Shown here one piece after another: positions 20,466-31,990 of a DNA stretch of 64,000 bases; the first letter of the stretch is position 1; every line of letters begins with the position of its first letter. The stretch is from Notospermus geniculatus. Taxonomy: Eukaryota; Nemertea; Pilidiophora; Heteronemertea; Lineidae. The notes under the pieces were generated by a model. The model worked only from the letters and a program-made list of their open reading frames with translations, was not told where the DNA came from and did no database searches. The position numbers and the translations under genes are program-made. The stretch lies in the NCBI GenBank assembly GCA_002633025.1, contig NMRB01001745.1, forward strand, positions 90,065-154,064. Reading direction: 5' to 3'.

Positions 20466-23313
20466 CAAGTTCTTGGAGTGCACCAGGAAATCACAGTCCA
20501 AAACAGATGTAGCGGCTCGAGCCATCAAACGTAAGTACAAACGCCAAACTGTGAGCTGCAGCAAGAAAGCCAAAATGGAATACGGCAATTCAGCCACTGT
20601 TGCTGAGGCTGACATCAAGGATGATGAATTAGAGCCCAAAAAGTTGGCTTAGTTCAAGGACAATGTTGAAGTGACTGCACACAGAATCAGTGAGATTGAA
20701 AAAGTGACCAGAACTCAATCAACATCTGATGTATGGTTTCAAGAACGCAGAAAACGGCTGACTTCATCCAACTTCGGGAAAATTGTGACCAGGCGTGCAA
20801 CAACATCTGTGGCAAAAGTTGTCAAATCCGTCCTCTATCCAACCTTTAGGGGAAATGTGCACACCCAGAATGGATTGCAACAGGAGCAGGCTACCCGAAA
20901 GGAATATATCCTCCATAAGAAAAGTGAAAACATTGTCAGCGTTGAAGATGCAGGCCTTATGATTCATCCAGTTCATAACTTCCTGGCAGCAAGTACGGAT
21001 GGCAGAGTCATAGGGCCAAATAGACAAGTCTTAGGATTGTTTGAGTGCAAAAACGTACCATCGAAGGGCCATCACTTTCCAGGAAGCTGCTGAAGAATCG
21101 ACTTTTTGCCTGAAATATAAGGATGGGAAGTTTGCACTAAAGAGGAACCACTCCTTTTTCTACCAGGTACAAGGGCAGTTGAATGTCATTGGCATGCAGT
21201 GGTGTGACTTTGTGGTTCGTTCAAATGACCCCCATCAATTCCATTGTGAACGGATAGTTCGCGATGAAGAACTCTGGCAGCAGAAGATGCTTCCTAAACT
21301 GAAACAGTTCTATTGGAAAGTCGTTTTACCTGAACTTGCTTCACCACGCTGGGGGAAATATCCTGGAATAAGGGAACCTGGAAACTGGGTAAGACTTGTA
21401 ATAGCCAGTCCTTCCATCTCTGAGACGAGTCCAATCACAACCAAATGACTGTGATTGCAGGCTCGACGGTGTCCCGGAATCTTTGCCATGGGGCATGTTG
21501 GATGATAGGCTAGATTTAAAACACCTAACATCTCTAACTCCAGTTCACCCTCTTTGTCTTTTCAGTTTGAGGATACTGCAGGGAAAGTTGGAAGCACCAG
21601 GTCAAAGAAACCACCAGTTGAAGATGGCAGTTGCCCTACTACGTTGACTACAACGTCAAGTGCAGTAAAGCCAGTGTAAATATCAATACATACCCTACTT
21701 CACGTTGCTGTTTTCAAATGCTTGGCACTGGCAGACTGACTTATTGCAGACATTCACATGGTTGCAACATTCAGCATGTTTAGGCATGTTTTCCTCCTGC
21801 ATGAGGCCTGGGTGAACCTGCATTCTCCACTACTTTTGATTGGTGTGACATACACGTACCAGTTGTAGTTAGCTGTACCAGTAAATAGATGAAACATCTG
21901 GAAGTTATTCAGTTAGTTGTGCCTTGGCAAAGTTGGTTGTTTTACTTTTGGTGAAGTGCAGAAGCACTTTGTCTGGCACCGTTGATTCATCAAGTGAAAA
22001 TCCAACCACTGAATGGAAAAGTTACAAAGTCATTACCGGTATGATGCTACGGCGCCCGTTACGGGACATGTAGTATTTTTTTTAAATCTCGCACTGCGTG
22101 TTTTAATCTCGCACTGCGACTTTTTAAAGTCGCACTGCGACTTTTAATCTCGCACTGCGACTTTTTAACCTCACAATCTCACACTGCGACTTTTAATCCT
22201 TTATAAACTCGCACTGCGTCTTTATAAACTCGCAGTGCGACTTTATAAACTCGCACTGGGACTGTTTAAACTCGCACTGCTACTTTATAAACTCGCACTG
22301 CGACTATATAAACTCGCAGTGCGAGTTTAAAAAGTCGCAGTGCGAGATTAAAACATGCAGTGCGAGATTAAAACACGCAGTGCGAGATTTAACAAAAGAA
22401 AAAAATACATGTCCCGTAACGGGCGCCGTACGATGCATCCAAGTCATGACTGTAAATGTACTTAGTATTCTGTAAATCATTTCAGGGCTGCAAGTGCTGG
22501 TGTAATGGCTGTTGGCACCAAATTCCGGCATGAGTGGAAGGAAGAAGATGGACAAAATAAGTGGTATGATGGTAAGTTTCATCAGTTTCTTCTATTCTAC
22601 TGGGAACTTGCTGGGTGCTGACACCTCGGCTGAAATTGATAAGTTTTTTTTTTAGTTTTAATATGTGGCAGGGGTTGTTGTTCAGCAATTCATAAATCTT
22701 GACAGCTTGATGTGAAGCATACCTTTGAGATAAGTTGGACAGTTCCCCAGTTGGACATTTCGCACCTGCAAGATCACAACATTTTGTTGAATTCAGTCAG
22801 CAGGTAGCATGGGATTTGTACATTTATTTTCCATCTGCAGGACTTGTATTGAGAAGGCGGAAAGATAAATACGTTGTCCGTTATGAAGGAGATCCGGTCA
22901 CATACTGTTTGAAGCTGGATGAAATTGACGAGGATATGAAGTGTGGATCATTACACATCAGTACCGGTAAGTTCAGTGCATTATAAAAATTGACTGGCCA
23001 TTTTGGGCAAACCGGATTTGGGGGAGGGGCCATCTGTGATAAGAATTACCGGTAGTGATTGAATGAAGTATGTCACCTACATGTAACAAATTTGTGGCAA
23101 CCTCTGGAAACATTGGGATGGACATTGTCACTGATTGATGCAAGGAGAAAACAGCACTAGGATGATCATTGGATGTCTGAGAAAGTGGTAGGCCCTGTGC
23201 TAATGAATTAAAATTGAAATGCAGCATTGTGTCATCACAGCAGGGTTTCTTACTGTGTTTCCCCATATTGTCATCCTATAAGTTTAATATTTTCTCTTCG
23301 TGTTTCAGCTTGA
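20466..23313 (+). CDS. YqaJ-like nuclease fused to a Tudor-like domain (5 exons, damaged copy)
   Basis: Exons: about 20466-21388, 21566-21675, 22486-22571, 22841-22966, and 23309-23313 (stop). All junctions are GT-AG and the phases agree (0, 2, 1, 1). Exon 1 encodes the YqaJ/PD-(D/E)XK fold: WFQERRKRLTSSNFGK, then AASTDGR (catalytic Asp region), GLFECK (E-x-K), and after a frameshift AITFQEAAEESTFCLKY and YQVQGQLNVIG. Proteins with this domain are 5'-3' exonuclease-like and in animals usually come from mobile or multicopy families. Exons 3-4 give GTKFRHEWKEEDGQNKWYDG joined to LVLRRRKDKYVVRYEGDP, a Tudor/chromo-like barrel that could bind a methylated tail. Damage: an in-frame TAG at 20650-20652, and one extra base in an A-run at 21053-21057 splitting the nuclease. 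Clean introns suggest recent damage or sequence error. The 5' end and start are uncertain. Confidence 0.7.
22049..22430. mobile_element. MITE with internal CTCGCACTGCGA satellite
   Basis: Ends ACGGCGCCCGTTACGGGACA and its complement. The interior is a dense array of CTCGCACTGCGACTTTTTAA-like units, in one orientation in the left two thirds and inverted in the right third. It lies in intron 2 (21676-22485) of the YqaJ-Tudor gene. Confidence 0.85.
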
Positions 23314-24881
23314 TTCAGGAGCACACCTGCCAAGGGTATTCGGATGTCTTACTGGAACTTGCGCAAGATTTTGCTGCAGAATTGCCTATTTTGGGATTGC
23401 CCTGCTTGAGCATCTGAAACGTGATTAACTTACATGGCACATAATGTCCTTCAGCGAAGGGCAGTGGATTGTTCACATCGCATTGGCGGTAAAAACACTG
23501 ATTATCATATAATCAAATTGCATATGGTGCAAGTGCTGCCTGAGCAGACGACAGTCAGTCAAAGGTGGTTCGAAAAAGCAGTTTGTGAGGTAGTTTGTGA
23601 AAGTACAAGCATGTAAATTTCTCATTGAAAAGATGAATGTTTTACAAATATACTACTGTGATGTTAGTAATTCATTTTCTTGTTCATTGCATTCTTGATT
23701 CCTTGTCAACACTAACAGAATGGGTGGAATTGGATAGTTCTGGGTGGACCAGAAAAAAATGTCGAATGGACAAACAACTGCTGCTGTTGGGTTTGCCATT
23801 AGGATATTTCTTTCTGACTATTCATTCCTTGTCTTTTGTCCTGTTGATGCTCTCAGTGCAGCTTCCACCAATGGTTGTTCCGTATACACATCTCCTTTGG
23901 AACATCCACAAGTGGTCCTCTTGGTTGTCTTGCATGATTAGCTGGTTGTGTCATTGGCTTCCATTGTGAATTCATGCTTGCTGTAACAGATCCCTTAGAA
24001 CGCCTGTCTTCAACCAATGTAGCCTCAAAATGCTTTGCGTACCGGCATTTTATACCTTTTGGTCTTGGAAGGGACACCCATGACTAATATTACTCCTCCT
24101 CACTGTGCACGTAGCTGTCATTGACTACCGAACTAAGTACAAGAATGGCCTACTCACCCTCCCCACCTGATACTGCGGCTATAAAATTTTTTTCATACCT
24201 CACCCCCCCCCCCCCACCCCCCCCCCCCCATGTTTAGGTGTACATATTTTGTGGCACCCTGTATATATAAATTGATCAGTATTCAGCCATGACGACACAG
24301 CCACAAAAGCATTTTGTAATATTTTATACATTTTAGTGAATTTTCTCCCACTTAAAAGGATTTCCCACCACTTTCTCCTCAAATACACAGAAAGTCCCAT
24401 TGCATTTTTTAAGGTACGCCCTGTATGAAGCTTGCTAGCGGTCCCATATTTTATTCTGGTGATTTACTACACCAAAAGTAGTTCCACTTCAAAACTGGGT
24501 CAACATGGCGATTATGAGATTTTAGAAAGATTTGAAAATGTCAGTTTCAAATGGTGATATTCAACATTCGTGCGGCTAAATTTCATGTGGTAAGGTGTTT
24601 GTTTGAAAGTAGCATTGTTGCATCACATAATGCACTGTTCATTTTTACGATCAGACTCGATGATGAAGCTGTATCGTACTTTGAAGAGGTTGCCCCGTAT
24701 CATGCATTACGCAATCTATCGACTTGAAAAATCACCCTGCGTGCATGTGCTTTCATGCACTGACGCCAGTCGTGGCCGAAAATTGCCCCTAGAAGGGCGT
24801 ATTGTTGGAAATGGGCAACTTGTCATTTTGGGGTGACAAAAAGTGGTGTCCGGACGCCATATTTGATTTTACTTCGCCTAA
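23314..24881. other. Downstream interval of the YqaJ-Tudor gene
   Basis: Probably holds the 3' UTR just after 23313. A 110-residue hydrophobic frame (23637-23969) has no recognisable domain. A poly-C tract lies at 24204-24230. Confidence 0.4.
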
Positions 24882-26616
24882 GCCTTAACTACAATGTAGT
24901 AGTAGTGTGACTCTCGCCGGGCTCTTCGTACACAAGGGTTTGACACTGGTCTGGAAAAAGACAGGTATTTTCAACAGGTGTAACCGTAGCTAATGACTGG
25001 GGCCTACACGCCCAATTTCAAACCTAATCATCCTTCAACAACTGAGATATAGCCGAAAATATTCCCAGACATACACACCCTTGAAAATAAGGGTCACCTT
25101 GTGAACCAACAACCGCTGGCAATTTGTACCTTGGATTATTAAACATGACCAAAAGTCCACTAAATGAGCGATCACGCGCAAAAACCATTCATCATCTATG
25201 TTTTGTGTCACGTTGAACGCTTAAAGCTGAACTAGATCGTTAAAAACAGCGCACGGGAGGTTTTAAAAAATAAGCCGCGCCATCGCGCGGCTTGAATGTC
25301 AAACAAGTGCCCATCCGCCATGTTCCAAACGCCCGTCCGCCATGTTTTGAATGTCTCTCCAAACCCAATAGACTTCCAATGTCCGTGGCGGCGCCAGCGT
25401 ATTCCAAATCCAATCGGCGAAGGAGTCGCATCATGGCCTCGTATGCAAATACACGAACATTGTACAGGGCAGTACATGAGGCATCAATGTAGGCATCACA
25501 ATCACTGCAAACAAAACAAAGTAATCATTAGTTAGAAGGATAAAACGAGAAATAGGCTATACGCAGGCATTACGAAAATAAAAATTGAACTTTCAGTAGC
25601 CTACATTCGGACTGGGAGCAGGCCGGAAATTTCCATACGCCGACATTGTTAGAATGCACTAACAAAGAAGGGCGAGGCCAAGGCCAGTTGAAAAAGGTCT
25701 AGCATGTCAACCAAACGGTTCGATCAGATTGACTAATGAAAAGTAATGAAAGTAACCTACCTTTCAGGATGTGAAAGCGTGTGATTTTATCCGTTCTAAT
25801 GCAGAAAAACACGAAAAAATATACACACGGGTGTCCTTGTCTGACTAAGGAAATCGCCATTTTGGTTTCTAGGGCCATGAAATCCGACCTTGACGCAATC
25901 ATCCACGCATAACATTGTATAAATTCTTACATTCCTCTATTNGGTGTCACTCGTGTCGGTTTGAACACTCTTAGGCGTGAATATACATGTATCCTCTAAA
26001 ACTCCCCGGAATCGAGGAGAAATCTCGACTCGGTGAACTGGTTGCATCCATGTTGTTTTGACAATCAGCTATCACACAGCTGTCAATTATCAGAACTTGC
26101 CCAATCAGTGATCGCGTAGTAAATTCCATAGTAATCACGTGACGTGATGATTGACAGGCGCTCATTCATACTGGCGTAGCGCGGGAAAATGAAAACGAGG
26201 CTGTCTCGCTCGCCCCGGCGGTTTAGGACCACTTTAAGCTGAGAGATTTGAATTTTTCTATCTGTCAAAATAAGCAGAAGATTCTCAATCGACCATAATA
26301 TGCACAAGCAGTTTCACGCCAAGGTCGATTTGCTCCGCAGGGGCCGTATGCACAAAACATCTTATTAAGTGTAAAGTTTCCCTTAAACTATTGTTCCAAA
26401 CAAAAGATAAGGGAACTTTCACACTTAAGATGTTTTATGCATACGGCCCCTGGTCTTTTATCAAATCAATCACGAACTTGTTTGCACACGCAACCGTTAC
26501 GAAAATTATAGCTACGGTTACACCTGTTGAAAATACCCGTGTTTTTCCAGACCCGTGTCAAATCCGTGTGTACGAAAAGCCCGGCGCGAGGTCACACTAC
26601 TACATTGTAGTTAAGT
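24882..26616. mobile_element. 1.7-kb element with ~105-bp terminal inverted repeats
   Basis: Left TTAACTACAATGTAGTAGTA..GTGTGACTCTCGCCGGGC and right GCCCGGCGCGAGGTCACACT..ACTACATTGTAGTTAA are complementary across about 105 bp, also including CCAGACCCGTGT and AGGTGTAACCGTAGCT. The interior (25000-26500) contains no transposase I can recognise; an AGGGGCCGTATGCA hairpin MITE (26340-26450) is nested near the right end. Related end sequences occur at 28400-28500 and 42360-42460. Confidence 0.75.
26340..26450. mobile_element. Hairpin MITE, GGGCCGTATGCA family (short)
   Basis: AGGGGCCGTATGCACAAAAC pairs with GTTTTATGCATACGGCCCCT; the arms continue with ATCTTATTAAGTGTAAAGTT. About 110 bp. Confidence 0.8.
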
Positions 26617-26710
26617 AGCCCGGGGACAGGTGCGCTGCATGCACTGACTCTTCGGTCATTTCTGTATTGGCACACATTTGTTTTGAGGCGCGAAAATGAC
26701 GTCACTCAAT

Positions 26711-28373
26711 GGGCCGTATGCATAAAAACAAGTAAATGCTTTTTACTTGAAAATTAAAGCAATTGCTTCCATCCATATGCATAAAACCCAAAGTAAATGC
26801 TTTTGCTAAGAAGCAATCGCTATTACTAAAAGCAGTTACTATTTACTTGTTCAGTTCTAGCAAATGCTACAATTCATATGCATAATACTGAGCAATTGCT
26901 CCAACTGCCCAAGCATTTGCTTCAGAATTTCAAGGTAGCTCCAGACCTACCTTGACTGTGAACTTGACAAGACTTGTCAGTTCATTCTGAGCAAAATGGC
27001 TGCTTTCATTCAGTTTGGTAGAACGAGGAAGGTGTACCAGCCTCGACTGGACCAAGCATCACTGGAGAATTCCATTTTGAGGAAGGAAATGTGAAATTGA
27101 TGACAAAACATTTTCTTGACGAAAAGGGGCCGAGGATAAGATGTTCCGCGGCATGGCTGGGATCATTTCCTTATCAACTGCATAGATTTCAACCAAACCA
27201 GGTAGTGGTTGAGCTCAGGTACCATGTGATACCACCCATCACTATGTTATGTAATCCCTAGCAACAGCATGGCAACCCCATTGTTCTGCGGTACTCCCTG
27301 AGATCATTTCAGTTATCAGAGTTAACCAACTTTTGTTGCACAGCTTTGATAGAGTCGAACCTTCTAAAGACTTTGCGATTTGTTTCATCAAAATCTGTTG
27401 AGTGGCTTCTGAGATATTTGAGATTTTCAAAATTTCGATAATTTGAAAATTTCCAATTTTTCACAAAATTTTGATATCAGTAGTCAGAGCTCACCTAAAA
27501 ACGTTGAAGTATGAAGTTTTCAGACTTTTAGCATAAACTGGTTAGATAAGCATGTTTTTCAAAACATATACATTTTGATATTTTGAAAAATATGCAATAT
27601 TTCTTCCCAAATAACGCAAAAAGTCCCGAAATTTTGTAAACCCATATTCTGAGGTTAGCTTTTTCTGATCAAAATTTCCTGAAAAGCAGGAAAATCTCAA
27701 ATTATCAAAATTTTGATAATCTCAAATATCTCAGCAAGCACTCAACATATTTTGATGAAACAAAGCCCCAAAGCCCCAAATCCTATTTGAAATATTCAAG
27801 GTATCAGGTGGAGATAAACTTTTGTCAAAGACTGTACATACATGTACCGGTATACCCGGTAGCCTACTCGGCTGAAAAATGGGTTTGATTCGGCATCAAG
27901 CAAATCCAGGAATTCACGCTCCCAGCATGCCCAGTCGGCCATTTGATTGGCTTGATTCCCGTTTTATTCATGTCTGATTTTGACTAGACTGTTAACTTGT
28001 TGCACACTTTTTCTGTTTACACGTATCTGTCCAGTAAGTTGGCATTTATAGTACAAGTACTTCTCCAACCCACGACGGAATTCATGGTAAATTTCATCTG
28101 TGCTTGTTCCACCTGCACTGAGTGACAGTCATGGGATGACTTCGCACATTTGAAATTGTTGTATAACATTTCGTGAACCTGCTTAACAAAGGAGCAATCA
28201 ATTGGTAAAGAAGCAAATGCTTGTCAAGTATAAGCATTTGCTTTGAAGTAGAAGTAAAAGTTTATGCATATGAAACCAAGTAATTGCTTCTACTTTTACT
28301 TTTTGCCGGAAGCAACTGCTTTTACTTTTTGCTTTTGCCAGAAGTAAATGCTTCATTTTTATGCATACGGCCC
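26711..28373. mobile_element. Large foldback, GGGCCGTATGCATAAAA family
   Basis: Left GGGCCGTATGCATAAAAACA, right TTTTTATGCATACGGCCC; AAT flanks both ends, a possible 3-bp target duplication as in Harbinger-type elements. The arms are rich in AAGCAATTGCTT and AGTAAATGC words. The interior includes a segment (about 27280-27838) related to 48398-49272. A 32-codon frame starting MAAFIQFGRTRKV at 26996 is unrecognised. Confidence 0.65.
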
Positions 28374-28674
28374 AATGCCTGCGCCATCTGTAGCCGTGCT
28401 AAGAACTAACGAAATCACGGGCATTTCGAAAAGCACGGTGAGCTTGCCGTGTTTCAAAAACCCGTGGTTTTCAGACACGCGTTTCTTGAAGCCCGGCAAT
28501 TCATACGTGTGACCGCAAAAAAACAGGAGAGTTTAAATAGGTAGAGTGCTCATTTCAGTAGAATATTGAAGCGTTGACATAGGCCCTATTCAGTTGTAAT
28601 CTTCGCCTTGCATTGATAACAATTTTTTTCAGGCAAATTACTTGGAAGTGAATGAAGCACCGGGTAGTCCTCTC

Positions 28675-29140
28675 AAAAACGTTTTGTAACTATCAACAAA
28701 AATACATATCGAGGTTTAGCACCTTTCCGACTCCGACTTCAACTACGAGAATGAATTGCAGTCCTTTATGGACATCCTTGATAAAACGATTTGAAAGAAG
28801 CTTTCAATTCGTCAAACACAATAAACTGAAGGCAGAAAAATTTGGCCTTATAAATCGAAAGTGCGGATAAATAATGAATGTTGAAGTCGTAATCCTAGTC
28901 GTTACGACTTGAGACACGACTATAATATTTGCGATTTATGTGCACTTCCGGTTACGAGTCAAAATTATTCTGCCACTAAGTTACGGCATTTTACAATTTG
29001 CAAACGTCTATCAAATCGTTTTTATCAAGGATATCATCTACAGCGGACTGCAATTCGTTCTCGTAGTTGAAGCCGGAGTCGGAGTCGGAAAGGTGCTAAA
29101 CCTCGCTACTATCTATTTTTGCTATCAATTATTATTTAAA
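28675..29140. mobile_element. Foldback element, CGAGGTTTAGCACCTTTCCG
   Basis: Left CGAGGTTTAGCACCTTTCCG and CTACGAGAATGAATTGCAGT pair with right ACTGCAATTCGTTCTCGTAG and CGGAAAGGTGCTAAACCTCG. Short frames at 28652-28870 and 28940-29158 are its arms, not genes. Confidence 0.8.
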
Positions 29141-29317
29141 AGGAGAATTGAAAACTAATGGGGTCTTGCTCCCCGAAGCGGTTAAGATTTAAATCAGGTG
29201 ATATCAGGTGATATCTTGGTGGTAGATATCTCGACATTCATATCATATATGGTTGTCGCCCTGTCTAATTTTTTTTCGCTTTTCAGGTTACATATTGGTT
29301 ACATAGTGTACATGTAG

Positions 29318-30374
29318 ACCTTTTTCTCATTCATACACCCCAAGGAGGGAAAATCCTGGAAACGTATGAGGAAATATTGAAGTTTAAGGAGCAGGGGCTT
29401 ATCAGGTAGGAATTTAAGTTTAGTGCCTCTATTGCTACGTTCACACACAATACGGATTTAAACCGAATTCCGAAGTGCGCATTCCGGAATTCGGTTTAGC
29501 AAGTGCGCATTAAAAACCGTCAGTTCACACTACATGTAGCGTTACAATCCGATTCAAGCCATAATCTAAACTGCGCCGTAATAATCCAAACTAAACTTTA
29601 CAAAATAGGGTCTGCAGCTCGAACCACTGGACCGAATCAGGATATCTTGGTGTCTTCTTTCTTCTAGAAAGATTCTCCATCCAATGCCATCAGTAGTTTT
29701 GGGCCATGCGTAGTGGTAGTATGCTTGTCCGGTTTTTTGGGACCACCCTGTATGCTGCTGAAGTGAATCTAGTTATAGAAGAATATCAGTAGTGGATTTT
29801 TAACACAACCATCGGAGAGAAATCTGTCGGTCGGTCACATGCAAGGAAATTTTGCAATGCAGCAATTGTTTTATTGTTCACATTTCTTATTCTTCCTTGC
29901 AGATCTGTCGGCATTTCTTATTCTTCCTTGCAGATCTGTCGGCATTTCTTATTCTTCCTTGCAGATCTGTCGGCATTTCTTATTCTTCCTTGCAGATCTG
30001 TCGGCATTTCTTATTCTTCCTTGTAGATCTGTCGGCATTTCTTATTCTTCCTTGCAGATCTGTCGGCATTTCTTATTCTTCCTTGCAGATCTGTCGGCAT
30101 TTCTTATTCTTCCTTGCAGATCTGTCGGCATTTCTTATTCTTCCTTGCAGATCTGTGGGAGTTTCAAACTTCTATGTCCAGCACCTGGAGAGTTTGAAGA
30201 AAGCTGGTAGGCCCACCCCTTCAGTGAATCAAATGGAGTTGCATGTTCGGCATACGAGGAATGACGTGGTAGGTTATTGTCGGAAGAATGGATTGGCATC
30301 ACAGTGATGGGGTACTCGCCCCTAGGAATGGTGATGAGGGTGAATGATGAAGAGATTACGAAACTGGCTGCCAA
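29318..30374 (+). CDS. Aldo-keto reductase, two internal exons (partial, frameshifted)
   Basis: Exon a, 29318-29405 (acceptor ATGTAG, donor ATCAG|GTAGGA), reads LFLIHTPQGGKILETYEEIL then FKEQGLI. Exon b, 30151-30374, reads SVGVSNFYVQHLESLKKAG, PSVNQMELHVRHTRNDVVGY and, after a frameshift, ITVMGYSPLG and EEITKLAAK before AA|GTAAGT. The junction completes an Arg codon, giving the hallmark LIR-SVGVSNF. These are AKR (beta/alpha)8-barrel signatures (the LLIHxP strand, the GVSNF strand, the VNQxExH strand and the YSPLG strand) of NADPH-dependent carbonyl reductases. The catalytic Asp/Tyr/Lys/His exons upstream and the NADPH-binding exons downstream were not found. A surplus of about 5 bases near 30289-30296 breaks the frame, so this may be a pseudogene or carry a sequence error. 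The acceptor of exon b is the last of nine tandem copies (see next entry). Confidence 0.8.
29881..30159 (+). repeat. 31-bp tandem repeat: nine copies of a 3' splice site
   Basis: Units start every 31 bp from 29881; each is CATTTCTTATTCTTCCTTGC plus AGATCTGTCGG, i.e. polypyrimidine tract, AG and the first exon bases. AGs end at 29902, 29933, 29964, 29995, 30026 (TAG variant), 30057, 30088, 30119 and 30150; the last is the true acceptor of the aldo-keto reductase exon. Because 31 is not a multiple of 3 and no unit contains a stop in two frames, long repetitive open frames cross the array; they are not genes. Confidence 0.95.
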
Positions 30375-30619
30375 GTAAGTTTCTTATTTCAGTTTCATTG
30401 TCATATGCCTGCTTTAAATACTTGTAAAGGAGCATAGCACGGTATTGCCACTTTTTCTCGACAGCCGGCGCCACCGCGCCACTCTCCAACCCAGGCACTA
30501 ACTACGTTGTGGGCGAATTGACCCATTTACTACGTACATTTTGTAATGCATTTTTAGTTAATTTTGCTGCCGCTAGGTGGCTCTCTCTATTTAAAACGAA
30601 TTGCAACAAGAAAACATAA

Positions 30620-30796
30620 CTTATGCCCGTTGTACACGTAGGAGTTTTCTTGTACTAAAAATATAATTGGGGCTTAAATGGGTGTTCACAATGCCGTTCA
30701 GCAAGGCAATCGATAGCCTATGACCGAAATCACCCTTCATGAGCCTCATTTATAATTTTTAGTACAAAAAATACTACCGTGTACAACGGGCATTAG
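30620..30796. mobile_element. MITE, TAATGCCCG family (copy 2)
   Basis: TTATGCCCGTTGTACACGTA at the left, GTACAACGGGCATTAG at the right; TGTACTAAAAATATAA block as in 2408-2589. Confidence 0.75.
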
Positions 30797-31144
30797 CTAT
30801 CTTGCTGTTGTTTATGCCACAATCCCGAGGCCACAATGTGGTTAGTTAAACGGAACGCTTTGTCTGCTTGCCCTAATTCATGCATAGTTCTCTATCCCAC
30901 CGCCAGTTCACGACGTCGTTCACGTGTGCTTTTGTGACAAGTATATTGGGCTACCGATTGCCAGAAAAAGTGAATAGATTTCCATGAATATGTCTCTTTT
31001 AGGCCTGTGAATGACTTAGATTAGCCAACAAATACATGTAGTGATATATTTTTATTGACGATATTTCAGTGCTGGTGTGGAATTTACTCCTCGGCCCTAA
31101 CCAATAATGCCATAGCGACGCGGGCTACCGCTAGGCTACCGTCG

Positions 31145-31200
31145 GTAGCCGTTTATTCCGGAATGGAGGGAATGCATCCCTCCATTCCGAAATAAACGTT
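31145..31200. repeat. Hairpin around GGAATGGAGGGAATGCATCC
   Basis: CGTTTATTCCGGAATGGAGG and CCTCCATTCCGAAATAAACG form a ~24-bp stem. A related palindromic 'ctaccgctaggctaccgtcg' precedes it. Confidence 0.6.
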
Positions 31201-31439
31201 TCATTGATAATTCTTTTAGCTGGTACTCTTCTGTCCTCCATTCCGAACTTCCCCCAAACAATCCAATAGTGGATCCACATTTCAGCTTTAGAAGCGGGGC
31301 ATGTTAACCTGATCTCCACTCCCAAATTCTCAACTCCTACAAAAGAATACGTGTCCCCCTTGCATCCCTTGCCCATAAACCTCTGGATAGATTTGAACAG
31401 TCTTGTAGAGCGTGAATTGACACAAGTTCGTGGTCAACC

Positions 31440-31990
31440 TCGCCACCCCGCGCTTTACTAGGCCGAACCCTGTCCTGATTGGAAATATCTCGTACCCAGA
31501 GATTAGTTACGCTCGGCCGAGGTTGATGGTCGCTACACTAATCTCTGGAGACGGCTAAGCCCTAGCGGTGGCTTCGGGAACCAAAAGTGCAGGCAAGTGC
31601 GTTACACCATGTACACACGGCGCATCCCGGTTCACTCCAAGTTTATACAGTGGCCAAGTAGTGCTGTGGATTTTCCTCAATAAATACAACAGATCCCTCG
31701 AAAAAAACTTTCTAAGGACATTTTTGTGTGTAACATTTTATACTCAAGTCATCTCAAGTCATTTCAGATCTAAAATTGCACGATACCAAAAATCACACCT
31801 AAGGCGTGAAAATGGCTAGCCGTCTCCAGAGATTAGTGGAGCGACCTACAACCTCGGCCCTAGCGTAACGAATCTCTGGGTACGAGATTGTGAAAATTCC
31901 AGGACAGACGCAAGCAAATGCGTAAAACCATCATGGCGCCCGCTGGTCTATATTTAGCTCGGGGAAGCCCCGTAGGCAAAATAGCAATTG
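31440..31990. mobile_element. Nested foldback, CCAGAGATTAGT family
   Basis: ATCTCGTACCCAGAGATTAG, AACCTCGGCC and CTCTGGAGACGG occur at 31490-31555 and inverted at 31810-31890. Outer flanks (GACCAGCGGGCGCC and TAGCTCGGGGAAGCCC) match the ends of the element at 43998-44515, so one foldback sits inside another. Confidence 0.65.

Noticed and set aside
20307-20639. 110-codon minus-strand frame opposite the YqaJ gene
   Set aside because: Overlaps the coding frame of the plus-strand gene and the telomere-like repeat; no domain.
29881-30150. Regular spaced repeats suggestive of a CRISPR array
   Set aside because: There is no unique spacer between units; it is a pure tandem repeat in a eukaryotic intron.
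29839-30210. Two overlapping open frames of 123 and 151 codons with a repeated amino acid pattern
   Set aside because: They are produced by the 31-bp tandem repeat; only the last part (from 30151) is a real exon.
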